Source: Hepsetus odoe (lineage: Eukaryota; Chordata; Actinopteri; Characiformes; Hepsetidae). From it: a stretch of 64,000 nucleotides of DNA. Position numbers and translations under genes: made by a program. Each line of letters starts with the position of its first letter. The first letter of the stretch is position 1. The stretch spans positions 6,374,243 to 6,438,242 of the forward strand of contig CM029374.1 in NCBI GenBank assembly GCA_017165825.1, read 5' to 3'. Under the pieces are notes generated by a model, which saw only the letters and a list, made by a program, of their open reading frames with translations, made no database searches and had not been told where the DNA came from. Below are positions 1 through 10,900 of this stretch, piece by piece.

Positions 1-755
1 TAGGTCCATTTGGGGAAAGAGATGACCAACAGGTGTTCATACAGAAAGTCATCCCCATAACAAACAAACTTTTTGTGCGTCTCTCTTCCACTGGAAAGAG
101 GTATGTTTGAAACACTGCACATTGGTTAACAATGGTTTTCCGCTTACATAAAATTTATAAAAGTATACAAACTGTGGCAATGGCAGTGGCACCCAACCCT
201 CTGCCTCAACCAACTCAACATATTTAACTCATTAACAGCAGCTCACTGAGTTGGAGTGGGTTTGTTAAACCAGGATAAGGCAGTAAAATGTGTATAATAG
301 ATGGTACTTAAGTAAGGATCGTCATCGGAAATTGTTGCCACAGCTAAAAAGAGCATTTAAAAGGGGGCTTCATTAGTTGACAATTCAGTAAAAACACCCT
401 ATGTAAATCTTTATCTTTATAATATGCTTTTTATTTTTGTACTACAGCCTACAAAATGAAAATTCCCAAGTTTAGAAGCTTATATGAATCTGCCAAAACT
501 ACCACAGCTCTTCATTTAAACTGCACCTCTGCAAACTAACCAGTCTCACTACACCCTCTAGTGGCCAAAAACAGAAATTTGCTTATGCACTGTACCAGTC
601 TTCCACAGCAATAACATTTTTTAAATGCACTCTCATATTTCAGAATTATGTCTAGCTAGACCTATGTCTAGGTCTCCAGTGCTTAAGGGCCAGAACTTGG
701 GGCCATTTGGTTAGAATGTGTAGTTGTAATTCTGAGTTTGTTACTTGAATGGCAG
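1..755 (+). other. KCTD3 intron (3' part)
   Basis: This is AT-rich sequence upstream of the first visible KCTD3 exon. It ends in the acceptor ATGGCAG at 749-755. I see no open frame resembling an upstream KCTD3 exon (BTB domain or earlier WD40 blades), so those lie outside the window. No repeat is recognised. Confidence 0.6.
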
Positions 756-958
756 GATCTGTGAGGTGCAGGCAGTTGATGGCACCACCATCACTTGTTT
801 CACGGTGCGCGAGTGTGAGGGCTCCAGCCGCATGGGTTCCCGCCCACGTCGCTACCTCTTCACCGGCCATGCTAATGGAAGCATCCAGATGTGGGACCTG
901 ACCACAGCCATGGACACGGTCAACAAGAGTGATGACAAATCCAAGCGAGATGCTGCTG
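756..958 (+). CDS. kctd3: KCTD3 exon, WD40-region end
   Basis: This exon encodes the end of the WD40-like region of KCTD3, a BTB/WD40 protein that supports surface expression of HCN3 channels. Conserved KCTD3 segments are seen: QAVDGTTITCFTVRECEGSS, then GSRPRRYLFTGHANGSIQMW and DLTTAMDTVNKS. The exon starts after a CAG acceptor with the third base of an Arg codon. The 3' end is set by homology. A donor at 959 (GTGGGG) joins in phase 1 to AA GTG of the next exon and gives Glu-Val-Gly-Gly-Pro, matching the family's D/E-V-G-G-P. The better-looking donors at 977 (GTATGT) and 983 (GTAAGG) would create a TAA codon with the same acceptor. The resulting intron is only 76 nt. Confidence 0.85.
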
Positions 959-1034
959 GTGGGGCATCAATAAACTGTATGTGTAAGGTGAAAATGTGAC
1001 TTGGAATTAACAAATTGCTGTTGTTTTTCTAAAG

Positions 1035-1173
1035 AAGTGGGTGGACCTACAGAGGAGGAGCTTCTGAAGTTGCTTGACCAATGTGATCTGAGCACATCAC
1101 GCTGTGCTACACCTAACATCAGCCCAGCCCCCTCTGTGCTGCAGCACAGCCGTCTTCGAGAGTCCTGCTCCAG
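1035..1173 (+). CDS. kctd3: KCTD3 penultimate coding exon
   Basis: The exon encodes the near-invariant KCTD3 segment VGGPTEEELLKLLDQCDLST, followed by SRCATPNISPAPS and a His-Ser-Arg-Leu-Arg-Glu-Ser stretch. This is the linker between the WD40-type region and the low-complexity tail. It starts after the acceptor TTTTTCTAAAG and ends at the donor AG|GTCAGG (1174). The last two bases (AG) join T at 1683 to make a Ser codon. Upstream and downstream phases agree with the neighbouring exons. Confidence 0.93.
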
Positions 1174-1682
1174 GTCAGGCCCTGCTTGCACCATGTCTTG
1201 ACAGTGTGCTATTCATGAATGAATTTTATTGAACTGGTTTTATTTAAACTGCAACACTTCACTGGTCAGGGATTTCTGTAGTCCAGGAGATGTCATTAAG
1301 AAAATGTGTTAGCGCATGAACTTTACTGCTTACATTTTACAGTCCACTAATGGAGAATTCATTTTAATGGCTCAGCCTTCTGCTCTTAGAATGATTTGCC
1401 TGGACAAATCAATGACAAGCCTGGAGACTGAAAACTTTACCGTAGATCATTTTTCTGCCATTGGTTTGTTCTTGGGCCATAGAAATGGACTTTAGCAATA
1501 AAACGTGAATATACCTTTTATTTTATTAAATGCAATTCACAACTATTAGTAAGGATGAAAACAGAAAAACAAATGAAAGTGCACAAAAGGCTAAATAAAA
1601 CTGTAAGATTAAGATATAATTAACAATGTCAGTTATAATCGGCAGAAATATAATTGTCAATTTCTTTTTCTTTTATCTTCAG

Positions 1683-2253
1683 TCTCCAGCTGCAGACCCA
1701 GGAGCCCATCGCAGAGACGGCCACATACGGAGCTCTCCGCCCTTACAGAGAGAGCCCCCTGCTGGCCAGAGCCCGCCGCACTGAAAGCTTCAACAGCTAT
1801 CGTGACTTCCACAGCCTGAACCTGGCCAAAGTCCTGATGGGGCACAATGGGCAGTGTAGCACTGAGGATGAGGTGCGGCAGCCTGCAGGTGACAACAATG
1901 GCGACAACGGGGAAAAGAAGAGTTCAGCTACAGAGCAGTGGAGCAGCAGGGCATTAGACAGTCAAGCAACAGCCACCACCCGCCAGGCCCCAGACAGCCC
2001 GGGAGACCCTCGTCGCAGGGCACATTCATCCGATGAGGGGACTTCAGATTGCCGCCCCGAAAGCAGGAGAAGAGGGGCTTTCGAGGGGAATTTTCTTAGT
2101 CGGAAGAAGGCACCTCCTGTCCCGCTGCTGAGCTCTGTACCTGCAGGAGCCGACACAGGAGGCAGCGACTCCTCAAGCACTGCCTCACCCTCTCCAACTA
2201 AGACATCCACCTCGCCACGCCATCGCAAAGGCCCAGACATGACAAGCGAGTGA
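1683..2253 (+). CDS. kctd3: KCTD3 terminal coding exon
   Basis: The last coding exon adds 190 residues and stops at TGA (2251-2253). The N-terminal part is highly conserved in KCTD3 (ATYGALRPYRESPLLARARR, then TESFNSYRDFHSLNL). The middle is acidic, Gln/Asp-rich and clearly diverged. The end returns to a conserved block: Arg-rich, FEGNFLSRKK, then a Ser/Pro-rich SSSTASPSPTKTSTSPRH repeat typical of the family's C-terminus. The tail is probably disordered and rich in Ser-Pro phosphorylation sites (inference). The acceptor is a good pyrimidine tract, TTTCTTTTTCTTTTATCTTCAG. The gene converges on USH2A. Confidence 0.95.
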
Positions 2254-4881
2254 CGCCTAAATCAGTATCAAGTACACAGCAGTGGTTCTCATCTCCGGTC
2301 CTGGCATCCTTCAGCCCTACACGTTTTAGTGTTTTCCCTGCTTAAACCCACTCACTTCAACTCAGGAAGGACTAAAAAGCAGTTTCACTGTGCAGTTTAA
2401 TGCATAAATTATGCAAAAAATTGAGTCATTCATAGTGTTTTGTTGTGAAATGAGCCACTAGAGAAACTAACTGGGTTACAGTTAAAAGAGCAGGTAACAG
2501 AACCCTGGTGATGAAATATTACATGAAATGGTTTAGAATGCTTGTGGGATAGGAGGTTACCCTAATGAGCATGCATGCTATTTTAAGGCAAAATAGTACT
2601 CCATGATATTTGATATATTTTGAGTCATATCATTATATAAGTCAGAAGATACATGCAGGTTCAGTGGTAGTTTTACAAACTAAGTAAAGATACCACATTT
2701 GTGTTAAACACATTATACGCAGGGTCCTATCACCACCATTATTTATGAATTTGTTTCTCTACAATTAAGTATTTCACATCAGAATACTCTGAAAGACTTC
2801 ATCTCAAAATATATGCAGCAATTTTGAAATATCAAAATTCTTTTTTCATGACCAGATTAGCTTTTTAATAAGAGGGTTAAGATTAAGTGTGTTGAAGCAG
2901 GGGTTTTGAGCTGTAAGGCCTTAAGAGGACTCTGAGGAGTGGGCAATATGACAATATACTGTATCACAAACAGTTATTATCCCAATAAGCCACAATGTGT
3001 TTTTTTGCATATTAATATGAAGATTGATGTGGTTGAAAGATAAGCTCTGACTTCCTACCCTGTATTGTGAGTCGTTCATAAAGCAGTCTTGGTTGAAATT
3101 CTTAGAATAGGTTGAATAAGTAGAGTTAAACTGTTGTGGGTTAAGGGAGCTGTCCTGTGATATCCCAAAGGTTTTACATCCAAATGGGCTGTTTTGTGGC
3201 AAAGTTTCGTTTTGTGGCTTGAATGGCAGTTTTGCTACTGGCTTTATTACGAAAGGAGAATAATTCGTGCTGTGTAACTGGATTCAGTACAGCATATATG
3301 GCTACCATAGTTGTTGATTGTTTTCTTTAATTGTGGTTCTGTGGAAAGTTGCGGATATGGAGATGGTGATAATTGGTGCGGGGATAAATATTACAGTATC
3401 CCAGTAAAATGATAGTTAAAACCATGCAAATGGTTGTGAATGGACCACACTAGATGGAATCCTGTATGTTTAATTCTCCTCCAGTAATGGTGGCAGTCAG
3501 TCATTGCAGTAAGTTTCCCCAGTAAGTGCTGCTGGAAAAGTGCGTTCTGATCGTAAAGACTCAGAAAAGGTGATCTGCCTCATTTCAACCTGTTTACAAT
3601 GCCATCAGAAAAATAGAACTTAGTTTGAGATCATTTTATGTGGGATCTCTCTCCAGCTGAAATCCGATGATAACTGTCATCAGAGGAACATCTTTGTTAA
3701 CTTGGTAACGGCCTGGTGTTGATGGTTCAAACCCAAGTTGCTGTGTATTTTAGTGAAAAAGTTGACATTGCTTTGAGAAAGGGTGTGTCTTTTGCTCTGG
3801 TAACACAAGTTTGGGGTGGAGATCATAACAGAGCTTATGGGTATGAGGATAGGCTAATGTTAGGTAGCTTGTGGATGTGGAGGGGGCATTGTTGAAGTAT
3901 GTGTCAGGTATGATTTCAGTCCCTTGCAGCTCTATCACAGTGCCGGGAGTAAAAGCGGTGCTTCGTCTGTTGCTGATCTGTGTGTTCCAGGAGTTACCAT
4001 TACAACTATTTTGGCTTTGATTAGTTTTGAAACACACTGCCATGGCAGAGACACCAAAATATACAAGGAAGAATTCAGCCCCAGTTTTGGGAACCACTGG
4101 TCTACACCTACTACCAAATATACCAACAGCTACTGTTAAAAGCCCACTTCAAGAAGTGGCTTTTATTACTAACATATCTGTATATCTCTACATATCTTTG
4201 ACTCAGTACAAAGTGCGTGCCATCTCGTCACCATGTGTACATAGTACTTAAATTGCTGTTTGTTACTCTTAATACTCATTGCAGACTTTCCAACCATTAA
4301 AGCACTTTAGACCACTTAATGTCTGTCAGTAGAACGTTCTCTGAAATGGAACAAATGACTATTTCATTTGAAATAATAGATCAACGAAGCAGGTTGCAGC
4401 AGATGCAGACTACAATGAGTTAGCTTATGTCAGTGGTCCATTTCATTCTGCCATCATAATGGAATTGTGTAGGCCTTATCCCTTTTTGTCTTTCTTTAAA
4501 CTGATGGCACTTTATTTTGACATTGCTTAATGAAGGGAATATATAAAGTTATGCAAGGTGCCTTTGATATAATAGCTTTTTTTGCTTCTTGTGTATTGCT
4601 GTTCTTGAAGGTTGTTTGTGAAGAGGGATCTTCGTGTTGGTTTAGAGAAATTAGGCTTTACACAAAATCCTGTTTTACAGATGAAACTATTCTATGTGCA
4701 TTTTTCCCAGAAGTGTCTCAGAGCCAGTAAGCTGGCATTAAGTTAACTTAAGTTTGAGATGTTATTCTGTTGGTTCTTTTGTGAATTGTGAGCTTAGCCT
4801 ACTTATTTGTGTGGGCAATGCTGTGCACTAATTAATATTACTCTACTTCTGCATTGACCGGTGGCTGCTAGACGCCCACTT

Positions 4882-4907
4882 CTTTTTTTTTTTTTTTTTT
4901 TTTTTTT
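4882..4907. repeat. Poly-T tract
   Basis: A run of about two dozen T bases, seen directly. It lies in the probable KCTD3 3' UTR. Confidence 0.9.
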
Positions 4908-5338
4908 AATTATACATTTTTCTTCTTTTTTGCAGCCGTTACTATCAGCTTGTGTTTTAACAGTTGGATCGGAAAGTTGTAAAGGAGAGAATGATACCCA
5001 TTTCTTAAGTTAACGAGGTTAAGTATTATTTCTGCTTCCTATTTGCTTTCAGTTTGGGTACTTTTTCTGTTTTACTATAACAAGCAACAAGGGAAGTTCA
5101 AAAGAGATTTTGAGAATCTAGTTCATTTTTTTATCCATTATGAGATTCTCAAAGATGATTTTTCTAAATGTAATAAGAAATGCAGTTTGTCTTATTAGTG
5201 TTTTCAGAAAAGTGTGAAGAGGCAACGTAAAATTTGTTATTGATATTAGTCCTTATTATAATCCTCACATGTTACATGTCTACACTTTTTATTATTGCAT
5301 TTGCACTAATTGTAAACAATAATTGGTTAGTTATATAT

Positions 5339-5365
5339 AACACACACACACACACACACACACAC
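5339..5365. repeat. CA microsatellite
   Basis: An (AC)n array of about 13 units, seen directly, in the probable KCTD3 3' UTR. Confidence 0.95.
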
Positions 5366-6395
5366 GTTAAGCTAATTATACTTGCTGCAAGATAGATTAC
5401 CACTGTCACTTTCCGCTTAGCCATTACCTGGCTGTGTTTACACTATTGTACCAGAGAGAATTGTACAGTATATCACTATTGACGAGGCATATCTTAGCCA
5501 TTAATGTGCATTATGTTATTTTGTATGAAAACATCACTGTTTTGTTGCAATTGAAAAGGAAACCAGAGGGATCTGTCACATAAGAGTTTTTTGGGTTCCT
5601 TGTGAGCTCTTCTTTGCAGATTTCATTCACTGTACTTGCACTGTTGTTACACAAGATTGGCTGATTGGGTTTATGCCCAAATTTGTGCTGTTTTTTCTGG
5701 TAAAAGCACACACAGCTTGATGGATCAAACCATCACTGAAGGTATAATGTTTAACTCCTTTGAGCACCACCAGTGGTTTCTTTCTTTTTGTCTACTAATG
5801 GACACAGAATGTCAAAAAAAATATATATATATATCTTCATCTTCATATTTGTACCTCATGCAGCATCTGCTCCTGGAGATGAGCATATAATTTCTTCTTG
5901 ACTTATGCAACGGCAAACAGCCTCACACAGCTATTTAAGATATCGTACACTGTTTTGCATTAACAAAATAATTCTCTTTACTGTGTTCATGTGTTGCATG
6001 CAACTTGTCAATATCTTGGTTCACACAGTTGTCTTGTTCCAGAGTAACTGATTAACACCCTTTCAGCAGTTCTCTCTTGTGACAAATGAAGTCGTTTCAA
6101 AGCCTTTTATCACAAATTAAGTTGCTCTGTAGTATCGAAGCTCCTGTGCTTGGCTGAACAAATGTGGTTAAATGGTATTCAAGCTTGACGAGTGTGAGCT
6201 GGCAGACGCACATGGTGGGGCCACGTCAGATTCTGCACTTGTAATCAAGCGATGAAGTTGGCAAGGCATGGGTGCATTAAGCATGCTGTAATGTAATAGT
6301 GGCAAGGCTGAATCCCTTCAGTAAAAACCTGCATCCTCATTAAGGTACGAGCGCCGGTGATTTAAAGCCAGTGCGTTTCTTTCCTTTGTAATCCC

Positions 6396-6422
6396 TTTAT
6401 TGTACCCAACTGACACAATAAA
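6396..6422. terminator. Back-to-back poly(A) signals of KCTD3 and USH2A
   Basis: TTTATT at 6396-6401 is AATAAA on the - strand, and AATAAA at 6417-6422 is on the + strand. The two hexamers are separated by 15 bp. Scanning from each stop codon (2253 on +, 7875 on -), these are the first canonical hexamers met on their strands. This suggests that both converging genes end here. I do not see a textbook GT-rich downstream element on either side, so usage is inferred. Confidence 0.55.
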
Positions 6423-7799
6423 GAAGTAAAGAAGTGATTATTTGCTCAGAATTTTAATATCACTTTTACCAGCACTACACAAATGGCCCCCTGTGATAAG
6501 TTACCGCCCAGTTGACACATATTCCCTCACATAAAATGACATTCTGATTTACAAAAAAGACAAAAAATCAATATAAATTACAGATAGAAACAATAAATAA
6601 TACTGATAGAGTCTTTAAAAAATGGGTGTTTGAAAGAAGCACTGAAATGGAAGGAATGACTAGGACAGCCATATTGCTATATTGGACAGGTTTAAAACAA
6701 CCCCTGGAGATACACATGCGACACTGAATATCCACATGTGAGATTAATACAATACATTTCAATAAGCATAGATTAAAACTAGATTTAAGACACTTACAGA
6801 TTCGTTGGCATTGTCACAATTATTTAAGCTATACTGCTTGGTCTATTTAGGCACAGCTATGTTTCCGTTACTATCGGCCCAAACCTTTTCATAGACAATA
6901 CGAGAGCTGTATAAGCGAGGGGAAATAGAGGGTGATTAAATATTAAGAGAAGACTAGCACACTCAACGGTTATATCTGCCTAAACCTCTGTATAATCAAG
7001 GCTTTGTCTGAAAGTGCTAAACTACTAAGCTTTAAGAGTGATTTTCATTTCCCACATATTGATGAAATTTGTACAATTTGTAATTTATATACATTCATTC
7101 TGTGAGCTGATTGATCTGGTTTGATTAGGTGCGTGTGTGTGTGTGTGTTGAACGGGTTAATATTTGCTGTGCAAGATAAAATTTGTTACTGAATCAGTTT
7201 TAAACTCCCAACATTAAGACACATGATCATGTTAATGGAAACGTTTAAAATAAGTTCTCATTTTAGGCTAAAAAAAAAAAAACAAAAAGGAAGTGAGGTC
7301 AGGTCTGACAGTTACTGATGAAGAGGTAGTCGTGTATTTCAGAAGAACATGTAGATTCTATATTTTGTGGCCATCAGAACCCAAAGCTGCATCTCTATTT
7401 TGCTAGTTATTCACTTCTTCGTCGGAAAAACCGCAGTTTATGGTGAATAGAATTCCTAGAATACATACAAAAAATGAATGAAATCTTCCTACCTTGAAGA
7501 ACGTTTGTACATTCGCTTGCAAAGTTACTTTCTGGAGATACAAGCTTTTGTTCTGACAGTGACGATATCTAAAATCTCTATGCTTTAAATAAAAAATAAC
7601 GAAGATGATATAAGTTTTTAAGGGTGTGCTGTGCATGAAGTGCGAAGAGGCCATGACTGGGCTTCTAGCCCGAACGACACCAGAATCATCCTTTACCTTT
7701 GAAGGAAAAACTCACTTTTACAGCTCTTTAAGAGGTGGCAGCAAGCTGGGGATGAAACTGCTCGAAGTCAGATGTCAGGATGCTTAGAGGATCTTTGTC

Positions 7800-7801
<2 letters not shown>

Positions 7802-7830
<29 letters not shown>
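7802..7830. repeat. TG microsatellite in USH2A 3' UTR
   Basis: About 14 TG units (CA on the mRNA strand) begin some 45 bases after the usherin stop codon. Seen directly. Confidence 0.95.
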
Positions 7831-7832
<2 letters not shown>

Positions 7833-7874
7833 CAAGAGAGAGTGTGACTGCAAATAAGAGAGGAATAAGGAGCT

Positions 7875-7961
7875 CTATAGGTGTGTGTCTGTAAACATAG
7901 TGTGCTCCTTCTTCACTGAGCTGATGCCCTTTGGTTCCGAAAACTCCTCGTCTCCCACGTA
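7875..7961 (-). CDS. ush2a: USH2A last exon, DTHL PDZ ligand
   Basis: The exon begins after TTCTTGCAG with TAC GTG GGA GAC GAG GAG. It encodes 28 residues, ending in HTMFTDTHL and a TAG stop (7877-7875). The four terminal residues DTHL are the class I PDZ-binding motif of usherin, used for harmonin, whirlin and PDZD7. The middle (about residues 7-14 of the exon) is diverged from the mammalian tail while the end is invariant. The phase is 0 and joins GTDSGM of the preceding exon, as in human (SGL-YVDEED). Confidence 0.95.
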   Translation of the reverse strand, partial: YVGDEEFSEPKGISSVKKEHTMFTDTHL

Positions 7962-10900
7962 CTGCAAGAACACAAGGTTTAGAATGACAGAACGTCAGGG
8001 TGAGCACTCATAGTACTGTCATTGCTAATTGTTATAGTAGGTGCAGATAATTAATGGAATATGATAAAAGACTAGACTGCATGGCTGTCATTTTCTCAGC
8101 AAAACTAGTAATAGTGTTTTGCAAAGAAAAGAAATAAAAGGCTGGAATATTCCATTTATGTGTGTATCCAAACGGGACAAACCATTTTAATTGAGTTTCT
8201 AATACTAATACGTCCTCTATCCTTAGGAATAGCATCAGTCCTATCAGATGAGGTGTCTATTTAAACTATTAATGTCCATTTTAGCAAACTCTTCCACAAA
8301 CTGGATGCAAATTTCAGAGTCCATGCCTCAAAGTGTCAGGGATTCATTTTGTCTTTTAAGCCAAGCCTACAGTGACACCATACAAGTGCCATCCTGGAAT
8401 ACGGAAGTGTCAGTGCTGGGTTCCCCTCACACATGACACACAAAGTTAGGGAAGAGTGGGTTAAACTATTCTAGGAAACCTATTCCTCACCTGAGAGAAA
8501 TGGTGCTGTTATTAAAACCTTTGAAAACATCTCACCATGCCACTATCTGTGCCCTGCAGGTCAGGGTCCCACGTCAGGCCAGCCAGAGATTTTTTATCAG
8601 CTGTGTCGAGGAGCTGACTGACGCTTCGATGCAAGGAGTTCTGTGAGTAGGCATGGCTGAGCTGGCTCTGGCTGGGCACACGCAGCACGGACATGGTGGT
8701 CTGGTAACTGGGATTGCTGATTCGGGAGCCGGGAACACCAGCCTTAGTGTCAGCCAGACCCTGGAGGACAACATATGGTGTCAGTTGATTGAATCTGACT
8801 GCATGGTGTCAAGTTTAAAGGAGGAGGGATAAAAGTATAGGTTTGTTTTTTAGATCCTTCAGCATGCCAAGACGTTCTGGACAATTTTATGCTTCGGACT
8901 TTGTGGGAACGGTTGCAGAAGGGCTTCTTCTCTTCCAGCATGACTCCAATGCACAAAGCAAGGGACATTAATACGGATGGTCGAGTCTGGTGAGTAAAAA
9001 CATGGACTGACCTGCAAAAAGCCCTGACCTTAACACCATGAAACACCTCTGGGATGAAACACAACAGAGATTGCAAGGCAGTCTGACTTCACAAATGTGT
9101 GAATGGGTAAATACTCCAACAGACACCGTGCAAAATTTGGGGAACATTTGTGGAAGCTGTGGATTCTGTGGAGCTGTTATTGTTGCAAAAGGGGGGACTT
9201 CATATTAATGCCTATGGATTTAAAATGGGACATCATTAAAATTGTTTAGGAGCAATGGCAGATGTCCCAATACTTTGGCCCAGGGTTATGTTGGGCAGCT
9301 TTTAGGAGCTTTAAGCCCTTCTGATATCTGATTCTTAACAACCACAATTTGTGCTCTGCAGGTTTCTTTGGAACACAGCATTTCACATCAAGCCACTATA
9401 AATGACTTTATCTTACCTGTTTATTGATGCCGAAATTTCTTAGGAATTTCACAAAGTTTCATACATGCAAACACACCCTTCAAAGTATTGCTAAAATCTG
9501 TTTTTTATGCAGTTCATAGATTTTTTTTTTTTTTTTATTTTACATGCAAGCACATTTCAGATTATTTTGTCCATGCAAGCACACTCATCATATCCATGTG
9601 AAAGAGACCAGATGCAAAACCAAAACGAAGAACTAAAAAGTGAGAAAAATCAGGAAAAACTGCAGAAAACTGATAACTTTAAGGCGCCCAACAGGGTTTT
9701 GATCCAGTAAGAGAAAAGTGGTGCCACTGAGCAAAAGTGCTTCTATGCAAAACGCAATTATAAAAGAAACCTGGACTGCACCAGCTCTCAGGGCTACTGC
9801 ACCATCTGCTGGACAAACACTGCTGTGGCGCTTTATTTCACACAAAATTACAAGCTTTCAGCCATGAGAGTACCATGAAAGACATACCTGGCAGAAAGGT
9901 AAATAAAAACAAAAGCCCAAAAAGTGCATACAAACTGATAGAGAAAGTGAATGAAAGGGAAAGAGCATGCCATTTTTATTGTAAAGCTGCTATAATTATT
10001 TGCAGACAGTAATGAAAGGACCAATGGGAACCCTGCAGTGGTAGCTGTACCTCAGTGTGCAGGGTAAACCCTTTTAAGGTTACGCTGCTGGATGAGTCCG
10101 GCACACTGTCAAACTGCAAGGAGAGTGTGAAGGGTGTGAGAGAGAGAGAGAGAGAGAGAGAGGTTGAGTGCTTTACCATTCCTCCATCAGACTGAAGGAG
10201 AGCAGTGGAGGCCTGATTATAACTCTTAGCAGGACCTGTGCAGCATCAAGCAGCAAACCATTACAGGAGGAAAATGGAGAAAGGAGGAAGGATCCACTGC
10301 ATGGGAGGAGAAATGTTAATATGCTGTCTCAGCAGCCACCATCAAATCTTAACAATTCCTCATTAATGGAGTTCTATCATACATCCATCAGGTGCAAAAG
10401 AAGCGCATCATCACCATCTTGTGGCCATTCAGCACACGGGCAAGTGCTGTGGATTTCAGCAATGATGAAAACCCGTAAGCAGGGAGAGAGTATGTTCTCT
10501 AAGGCAATGTTAATAATTCCTGCACATATACCAATGTCTCCTCTTGCATCTTGAGTATAAAGGATGCCATTTTAAATATGATGAATATATAAATTATTTT
10601 CTAAACATAGGTGATATATTAATTCTATTCGTACAAGAAAGTCTAATTAAATATATTTATACAAGAAAGTCTCTTTGGAAGCAAAATATAAAGAAATGAG
10701 GGTTGGATCAAGATTTCTCCTTTATTTTCATCAGTTCCACCATCTCCAACCCGTACAACATAGCTGGTCTCACTACTGTCCTGTAAACCTTGCCTTTTAC
10801 TCTCGCTGGTACTCTCGCTGGTATGGTGGAACTTTCATCAGTTCCACCATCTCCAACCCGTACAACATAGCTGGTCTCACTACTGTCCTGTAAACCTTCC

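Larger units (their letters stand above)
2254..6440 (+). other. kctd3: Probable KCTD3 3' UTR
   Basis: The sequence after the KCTD3 stop has no credible coding frame. By eye there is no canonical AATAAA on the + strand until 6417; ATTAAA at about 4297 is a possible earlier variant signal. The stretch carries a T run (4882-4907), a CA repeat (5339-5365) and AT-rich sequence. I infer one long UTR of about 4.2 kb, but a shorter UTR ending near 4.3 kb is possible. No mobile element is recognised here. Confidence 0.5.
6390..7874 (-). other. ush2a: Probable USH2A 3' UTR
   Basis: This sequence follows the usherin stop codon, read on the - strand, to the first canonical AATAAA (6401-6396), giving a UTR of about 1.5 kb. 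It contains a (GT)n run at 7132-7148, an A run at 7270-7282 and a longer (TG)n array at 7802-7830, only 45 bp past the stop. No conserved frame or mobile element is recognised. Confidence 0.55.

Noticed and set aside
7768..8007. 79-codon - strand ORF over the USH2A end
   Set aside because: It is in the wrong frame over the last usherin exon and runs into the CA repeat (Thr-His run). The true frame ends DTHL at 7875.
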